From positions 3,102-43,850 of the forward strand of contig NW_014013597.1 of NCBI RefSeq assembly GCF_000611645.1: a DNA stretch of 40,749 nt. The letters run 5' to 3'. The stretch is from Monoraphidium neglectum. Lineage: Eukaryota; Chlorophyta; Chlorophyceae; Sphaeropleales; Selenastraceae. The notes beneath the pieces were generated by a model, which was given only the letters and a program-made list of their open reading frames with translations, did not search any database and was not told the DNA's origin. A program made the translations under genes and the position numbers. Of the stretch, positions 34,501 to 40,749 are shown one piece after another. Position 1 is the stretch's first letter; every line of letters begins with the position of its first letter.

Positions 34501-35103
34501 CAGATTAACATGCATGCAGGATTGGCCAGCAAATTGGGCCGCCTGAGCGCAGCTGCCTGGTTCACGTCGCAGGATTGTCCGCGGCAACGTTTGCAGAGCA
34601 ATTGTAATGGTATTTGCAGAAGTTGCGCTGTCTGTGAAAGCACTCTCAGGCATATCACACTTTCAGCTCTATCAGCACAGTGCCTGACCCCTCCCGAGAT
34701 GGCGCAAATCTTACACACAAAATCGCCAAGTCACTGGCGTGGTAGGGAGCAGGAAACTGGGCAATGCTGATGCTAGTGAGTTGTAGAATGCAAATTAGAC
34801 TCATTCATCTGTGAATACCAAGCCGCATGCTGCGCAGCCACTGGTCTTACAGACATCAGTGGCCTGCCCCACCAACGATGGCGCGCCACCGCCCGGAACC
34901 CCAGGGCGCCAAGCGGCCATTGCGAGTGGTTGGCTCAGTCTGCGATGGGTGGGGCATGTTGCGTATGTGTGCGGCGTCGTCATCTCCTCATGAACACTTG
35001 CCTTCGAGCGTGCTGGGAGGCCAGGGGAGAAAAGGCACGAGCTGCGCCCGCCGCTTAGCCTGTGCCCATCGTGCCCAGAGTTCAGTGTGTTCTCACATTT
35101 TGC
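31571..35103. other. 3.5-kb gene-poor region between convergent cyclin and Reeler genes
   Basis: It should contain the two 3' UTRs but is longer than needed. Plus-strand open frames of about 209 codons (32263-32892) and 184 codons (33391-33945) exist. Neither has a recognisable domain, and splice-like sites do not give consistent continuations. I see no RNA gene, transposon terminal repeat or reverse-transcriptase motif. No TGTAA lies near the cyclin stop; the first plus-strand copy I found is at 34603. Confidence 0.5.
34847..34851 (-). promoter_or_regulatory. Candidate TGTAA poly(A) signal of the Reeler-only gene
   Basis: Reads TGTAA on the minus strand, about 255 nt downstream of the stop at 35104. 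Confidence 0.45.
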
Positions 35104-36540
35104 TCAAGGGCTCTTCGGGCTGGCCGTCTTGTCGCCCTGGGTTGCGGCTGGCTTGGTGACCTTTGGGGTGGGACTGGCGACCTTGGGGGCAGGGCTGGCA
35201 GCCTTGGTGCCGGCATCCACAGGCTTGGCAGCGGGCTTGGCCGCGGGCTTGACTGCGGGCTTGGCCTTTGCAGCGCAGGCGGCTGCAGCACAGGCCGGGT
35301 TGACGGGCAGAGTAGCCGCAGTGCGCTTATACGCGGCCTTGCTTCCATGTGCGGACGTGACGTCGATTTTCACGCTGGTGGCGGCTGCGTGGGACGCAGT
35401 GACAGAGGTGGAGCGGATAGAGAGGGGTGCAGAGGCAGGGATGCAGGTCTAGCGGAGCGAGGCGGCAACACGCACACCACTGCTGGGCGTCGGTCTCGAC
35501 CCGGGCATGCTCAACGCACTCTCCCCAGTAGCAGGACACCCGCGCTAAGATTATGAAGTCCAAATTGCTGCATGATCGAGGGCCTCACCGCTGCAGGCGA
35601 CGTTAAGCGTGATGGTCTGCAGTTCCCGCGGCGCAAACCCGCCCAGCGGTGTCGGCGCAGAGCGGTCAACAGCCAGCCGGCCAGGACACGCTGCGTCGGC
35701 ACCTGGGAAGCTGCCAGCGTTTGTAGTGATGAGGGCCAGGCGCACCTCGCCGAAGCTCAGCTGTGCGCGGCAGGGGCAGCAGGGAAGGGGGCGTCGGTGA
35801 TTAGCCGGCTGCTCTCAGCTGGGCAAGACCGGTGTCTGCCTGTTCGAGGCCGGTGTTGCCACCCCCCAACCATGCTGGTGCAAGTGATTTGGAAGCTGCT
35901 TGCCGATGCAAAGGACGTTGCAGCCAGTCGCACAGGCAGAGTGGACCGCTGTGATATCACCCACTAATCCACATAATGAAGCGCCAACCCCCAACACAAG
36001 GCAGCGGCACCTTAACGCTGTACGCAACGCCAGGGCAGACAGTCGTGACGGCCTTGCCAGCGCTATCCAGGATAGCGACAGTAGTGGTGCTGCAGGTTCA
36101 AGGGAGCAGCGTTAGTGCAGATCTACTGAATTTTAGGAATGCCTGTCTGACAAAGCAAAGAATTCAGACTGCCGTTGTCAGGTGGCTTCCTAACTCGCGC
36201 AGACCGCGCCGCATGGGGTGCCCCCAGAGTCTCACGTGTCATTCTGCGGCGCTTGATGCCCCCGATAGCCGCGGTCTGGGTGCGCCGTGCAGCCTTTTTG
36301 CTTCTGCAGCGAGCCGGGGTGGCGTGCACGTTCAGCATGGTGCAGGATGGAAGCAGGCAGCAAAGTGTCTTCAAGCGCTCACCCCCTGACCGAGGTTTCT
36401 GGTGTCGCCGAGTGCGCGGGGAGTCGAAACCCTTTCATTCGCTTTTCAAAACTCACGCTGTAAAAGAAAGCTGGGTAGCCAGCGACGAGGTGCGCGGCGC
36501 AACCCAGCACCAGCACCGCTGCGAGCGCGTGACGCGCCAT
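35104..36540 (-). CDS. Small secreted Reeler-domain protein, 5 exons, 227 aa
   Basis: Predicted extracellular or cell-wall protein with a single Reeler domain and no membrane anchor. Minus-strand exons: 36457-36540, 36236-36303, 36011-36089, 35589-35760, 35104-35384, total 684 nt. It has a signal peptide MARHALAAVLVLGCAAHLVAG, then GCTAHPDRG, TTVCPGVAYSVK, VRLALITTNAGSFPG, LNVACS and VNPACAAAACAA. These align with the Reeler part of the b561 gene at 22343-27008. The C-terminus is a Lys/Pro/Ala repeat tail (KPAAKP, PAPKVASPTPKV) where the paralogue has its linker before DOMON. The 79-nt third exon and the phases of three introns are the same in both genes, while one intron of the paralogue is absent here. 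Function unknown. Reeler domains occur in secreted defence and adhesion proteins. It is divergent from the binding-protein gene at 37812. Confidence 0.85.
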
Positions 36541-37811
36541 TGTCCAGTTACCGCGAGCCGGGACGGAGTTTATGTCGATAGCAATATCTCCCGCACGTTG
36601 AGCCGCCACAGATCAGGTCGCAGATCGGGAACTAGGAAATGTTCGCAGCAGCGTCCAGCAGTGTATGTTGCAAGGCGCGTCTTGTGGCTAAAACTGTAGG
36701 CTATCTGTTCCATGTGTCTGTTCCTGGATGTGTTGCCCCTGCCGGCCCCTGTCCTTCTCGCAGCGTTGCTGCTGTGGCCTCTTGGGGCCGGCCACCTTGG
36801 CAAGTGACACTTGGCGTAGCTGGTATGCTGTAGATGCGTCTGCGGGACGCTTGTGCGCGCATATTTTTTTGCGACTAAAGGGATTTAAGGTTCTGGCTGC
36901 AAAGCACATGGCACAAGTACAGATGCGGAGCGCAAAAGCTACAAATGAGCCCAAATGGGTCAAAGTGGGGCCACCTCGACACGAGTGACCGCAAAGCCAT
37001 TCAGCCACGAAAGCCTGCAAGGTTGTTACCTGGTACATCTGGTTTGCTACTCTTAAAGACGATGCACAAGAGCGTTGCGCTCAGCAGGAAAGGGAGGCGC
37101 GCTGGTTGTTTCATTGTTTGCACAGGAAAATTTCCCGGCTCGGCAAACAGCCAGCCGCCCCAAGTACGCGCAAGTCACTACGTTGTGTCGAGCCTCAGTT
37201 TGCATGAAAGTTGGTAATGCGATCGGTCACCGGAAGTCACAGCGCAGTTGGCCGCCAAGTGCTTCTCGACCCCGCATCGTTTTGAGTCACAGCCCCATCG
37301 CTCCCCAAAGCTCGCACGCATGCGCGGAATGCAACACCCACGCTGAAGTGTCATTTGCTCTTGGCACAGAGCGCCTGTGCGATCTGCTCTCACAGAGTGT
37401 GCGAGAGGAGCCACTTTGCGGAGCCAAAACGTCGCTTTTGCATGACAAGTGACATCTGCACTGCTACTGAGTGCACCGACAGCTACTAGACACGGGTGAC
37501 CGGCCAAATTGGGGCAAGCCAGATCAGAATCGCGACCCTGCGCGCGGCTCCTTGCGCTCGGCCACCTCCAGGGCTGCGCACAATTGAGACATGGTGGTGA
37601 GTCGGCTGGTTTTGGTTGTTCTTTGCTGAGCAGGGGCGGCGGAGGCGCGGTCAGCCGCCGGCGCATGCAGGGCACATCCAAGGTGGTGTCCCTCGCAGGC
37701 TCACCCGGGGTGTGCCTGCACCTTTCCGTGTACGGTGTGGTGCCTGCTCAATGGTGTTTCACTGGCCGATAGTAATGACTGGCAGCTGTGGCAGCATGAG
37801 CAGTCCTGCTC
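36541..37811. other. Divergent promoter region
   Basis: 1.27 kb between the start of the Reeler-only gene (-) and the binding-protein gene (+), so it should carry both promoters. No exon with similarity was found. A possible tiny first exon of the plus-strand gene exists at 37591-37596 (ATG GTG followed by GTGAGT) and is discussed under that gene. Confidence 0.5.
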
Positions 37812-38769
37812 ATGAACACCAGTCGGCAGGCTCGACAGCACACAGCCGCTGGACCACACCTGCACCAGTGCCCATGCCCAACGCCGCACTGTCCCCGCTC
37901 CCCGCAGCTGCCTCTCCGCTGGCGGACTCCGGCACGCGCCGCCGCCGTGCCCAGCTACCCGCTGGCGCGGCTGCCAGCGTCGCTGCCGCTGCTAGTGGTG
38001 GCGCTGCCGCTGCTGGCCGTGCTCGTGGCAGCGCAGTCACCGATACCTTTCGGCAAATATGACTGCTTGAACCCCGCAATCAAGTCCGTGGATGGCTTCA
38101 ACCTCAACACTGCCACCCACCAGATCTCGGTGCTGCCCGCTGGCTTCACCAATGCCGCCGCCAAGGACAGCGTGGCAGCAGTCGTGTCTGCAGCAGCGAC
38201 GCCCCAGGAGGCCGCCGCTGTGTACGGCACAGCATATGGTCCAGAGGGCCCCTCTGTGTTTGAAATGTTGGCACCCAATGTTTTTTTAAACCCCGATGGC
38301 ACTCACAAGCAGAGACTGCCTAAGGCCATAACGCTCTTCAAACGTGTCGACCCTGAAGCGTCGCTCGCTTCTGCTGCGAGGATCGGTGCCACGATTGCTG
38401 CCGCGGCCGCCGCTGCAGCACCCGCCGCCGCGGCTGCAGCGAGCGCGGCACTTCAGGGCAGTGCGGGCGCCGCGGCGACGGCGGTCGCGCCGGCGGCGGT
38501 GGCCCCGACTACCATCACTATAGCTGATCTCTTCAGCATCACTTACTACGGCACCTGGAAGCTTGTCACAAACCTGGTCGTCAACGAGGTGCGTGCACTG
38601 TTGTGTAGGCTGGCTGTACTTGGCTTGCGGCAAGATGCGTCATGCGAGGAGGGTGCAGACCTGCCGCGAAAACTCTGTGCCGCCTACATGGTTTTGCACC
38701 TCAACTCCCACCCCCGTGAAGCACACATCAGCGCAAAAAACACGTGGGCGCGCACAGACACGCACATAT

Positions 38770-38834
<65 letters not shown>

Positions 38835-40696
38835 CGTACACAAACACACTCTTACACGCGCACACATTATTCAAATCACACACAAGCACAAGCGTTCGCA
38901 CGCACGGGGCGCTCACCGCCCCCGCTGCCTCCACCATGTCACCTCCATGAACCATCCTAAACTTGCAGACGTACGTCCTCTATCAGTGCGGCACTCCCAA
39001 CCCCGTGGACCTTGGTGTGGCACCCAAGGACACCAAGACTTTCCAGATCCCGCTGCACTCTTTGGCTGTGCCCGACACGACCGCTCTCGCCCTCGTCGGC
39101 CAGGTGCGTGCTTTCGTGTGGGCTCGCGTGCGCACGCATGCATGTTTCAGTGAGCTCGGGTAGACGTGGGCACATGTGGTGTAGAAGGCAACACAAGCCA
39201 TTGTGGTGGCGATGCCAGGCGGCTGTTGTGACCTCTCCCTGCGTCATGTGTCTTGGTCTCTTGCCTTGTGAGATGCTTCCTGTCAGAAGAGACAGCCCCT
39301 CTGAACCCTCGGACTACATGCAAATGCACACACACACACCTTTCCCCCGATCCGCTCTCTTCAGTCTGTTTTGAAGCTGCAGGACCGTGTTGTGGGTGCC
39401 CCCAGCTACTGCACCGACGCTTGCGGCCAGGTCATCGCCAGTGAGCCCCCCTCCGCGCCCGCCCTGGCGCCCGACCCTGCTGTGCATGTGCCTTATCTTG
39501 CCTCCTTTCCCGCCCGGGTCTTTGTCGTCGCTCGTGTTCGCAGGCGGCAGAGGCAGCCAAGCCAGTAGCAACCCTGTCATGACGCCCTCATGCACCTTTC
39601 CTGCAACAACCCCGGTGATTGCAGCCAAGTGCGGCTTCAAGGCGGACCCGGACCCCTTCACCTTCAAGGTGCCGGGGAACATCCTCGGGGTGTCTGACGC
39701 GCTCCTCGACACCTTCCCTAACGGCGACCCAAAGTCCATCATCATCAGGTCTGTGGCCGCAAATTGCTGGAAGCGAAGGGCATACCTTGTCCTGACATTT
39801 CCAAAAAATGTGGGCACCACTCCTCACGTTGGTTGAAACATGACTCAGTGAACTGAGCAGAGGTTGCGCTAGTCCATGCTGCGCCCAGCTGGTAGCTTGC
39901 CCAACCCCCTTGCCCCGTTGCGCGCGCCACGCAGTGCCCCCGGGACTTCCCCCGCCATCCGGCCCCAGTGGCTCAAGTTCATCGGTGCCTTCTTCAACCG
40001 CGAGGGCGTCGCATCCAACAGCGCCGACACGCGCATGGTGCGAACACAGCCTCCGGGGCAACAGCCTGCTATGCGCCAGTCTTGCGCAACACCTCGCTGC
40101 TCAACCATTCCGTTTGCTGACCTGCTGACGGCCTACTGCACCCCTGCGGCCCGCTGTACGTTTGCCGGCAAGGCGTGGATGCGTGAGTTCGACACACTCC
40201 GCAACTAAACCCTCACCCCATGCCCCATACCCAAAACAACGCTGCAGCGCAATTACCTGCGGAAGGCAAAGCTGGCTAGGGCTGCAGCTCCTGACAACAA
40301 GCCCAAGGTGACTGTTGACTGCGCCACAAAGCACAGTTGCATCCCCTGCGACGTGCAGGGTTTTAGGCAGCCTTACGGGTCTGCGAGGGTTTCGTCTTTG
40401 CGCAACACTCGGTCGGCGGATTCAGCAGCTTGTCTTTTCCCCAAACATGCGAGGCCCAGGGATGCATTCAGAAAGAGATTGTGTGCTTGCCAGTCTGGGT
40501 CCCCAGCATATTGGCACGCAAGCACAGCTGCACGTCCCGCTGAGGTGGCCGCTGTTTCGCCAAACATAATTGTCATCTGCTCATCTTCCAGGTGATCTGG
40601 ATCTCCTCCATGGACATTTTCAAGGACTGGGGGTATCCTGCTGACGGCATCCAGTATGTCATCTTTGGCACTAGGTTCAAGAAGAGCTACGTGGAG
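37812..40696 (+). CDS. Class III periplasmic-binding-protein-like secreted protein (Fe-siderophore/cobalamin type), 3' end outside the window
   Basis: Resembles bacterial FhuD/BtuF/TroA-fold substrate-binding proteins but is intron-split and eukaryotic. Exons: 37812-38588, 38969-39103, 39365-39440, 39625-39748, 39935-40037, 40248-40307, 40592-40696, then a donor at 40697; the gene continues. A hydrophobic signal or anchor segment (LPLLVVALPLLAVLVAAQ) precedes the mature part. Family-like stretches are TYVLYQCGTP, FQIPLHSLAVPDTT, LKLQDRVVGAPSYC, RPQWLKFIGAFFNREGVASN and KPKVIWISS. These fit the usual order: base-strand, lobe 1, the Trp-x-Lys/Phe-Phe-Asn-x-Glu helix, second lobe. Exon 1 carries an Ala-rich insert. 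The ligand is unknown; iron chelates are a guess from the family. The start is uncertain: the in-frame ATG at 37812 gives a long pre-signal stretch. Alternatively ATG-GTG at 37591 splices in phase to an acceptor just before LPLRW (about 37909), placing the signal near the N-terminus. Confidence 0.75.
38771..38832. repeat. 31-copy CA dinucleotide repeat in intron 1 of the binding-protein gene
   Basis: An uninterrupted CA tract of 62 nt inside the intron 38589-38968, with degenerate CA sequence on both sides (about 38740-38900). Confidence 0.98.
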
Positions 40697-40729
40697 GTGG
40701 GCGCGCTCAGATGTGTGGAAGTGTTTCTC

Positions 40730-40749
40730 GTGTGTGTGTGCGTGTGTGT
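40730..40749. repeat. GT repeat at the right edge of the window
   Basis: A GT dinucleotide tract starting about 33 nt into the last visible intron of the binding-protein gene and cut by the window end. Confidence 0.9.

Noticed and set aside
36123..36374. Minus-strand frame containing MLNVHATPARC as exon 2 of the Reeler-only gene
   Set aside because: Its exit phase does not match the next exon. The alternative at 36236-36303 encodes GCTAHPDRG and fits both phases.
37178..37681. 167-codon minus-strand open frame upstream of the binding-protein gene
   Set aside because: No recognisable domain. It lies in the expected divergent promoter, and no consistent splice partners were found.
38640..38955. 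Open frames of poly-Thr/His or Cys/Val across the CA repeat
   Set aside because: Pure dinucleotide-repeat artefacts inside an intron.
1..40749. Bacterial or phage origin of the window
   Set aside because: Every recognisable gene needs introns to be read. No bacterial gene spacing, ribosome binding sites or phage genes were seen.

Overview
The window is nuclear DNA of a eukaryote, most likely a chlorophyte green alga. I favour a trebouxiophyte over a volvocalean, but the sequence does not settle it. The reasons are these. Every gene I could build is cut into short exons by GT-AG introns of roughly 100-450 nt. Coding GC and Ala-rich low complexity are high. TGTAA, the chlorophyte poly(A) signal, lies downstream of several stop codons. 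The gene set (PHT1-type transporter, SWIM and TraB proteins, Reeler-DOMON-cytochrome b561) is algal or plant-like. No operons, ribosome binding sites, CRISPR arrays, insertion sequences, tRNA or rRNA genes were seen. All gene models were built by hand from splice sites, reading-phase continuity and family motifs. Each complete model sums to a multiple of three.

Layout. 410-6385 (+): a 16-exon phosphate:H+ symporter. 7199-10666 (-): a 10-exon SWIM zinc-finger protein, convergent with the transporter. 12092-15674 (-): a 7-exon TraB-domain protein. 16816-20952 (-): a 12-exon secreted protein joining a Kazal inhibitor domain to a trypsin-like serine protease. 22343-27008 (-): a 13-exon Reeler-DOMON-cytochrome b561 membrane protein, a ferric-reductase/SDR2-like architecture. 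About 27569-27710 (-): one candidate bulb-lectin-like exon whose gene I could not complete. 29117-31570 (+): a 4-exon divergent cyclin. 31571-35103: 3.5 kb with no recognisable gene. 35104-36540 (-): a 5-exon secreted Reeler-only protein, a paralogue of the N-terminal part of the b561 protein. 37812-40696 (+): the 5' part of a class III periplasmic-binding-protein-like secreted protein, running off the window and divergent from the Reeler-only gene.

How they may fit together (inference). The right half concentrates secreted or membrane proteins that act outside the cell: a candidate transmembrane ferric or other metal reductase, a small Reeler paralogue, and a eukaryotic version of a bacterial Fe-siderophore/cobalamin-type binding protein. 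A locus for iron or other nutrient acquisition at the cell surface is a reasonable hypothesis, alongside the phosphate transporter at the left end. The SWIM, TraB and cyclin genes are probably unrelated housekeeping neighbours. Introns are rich in simple repeats: a CAGGG array that is a textbook G-quadruplex candidate in the protease intron just before the catalytic His, and long GT/CA tracts in the cyclin, b561 and binding-protein introns.
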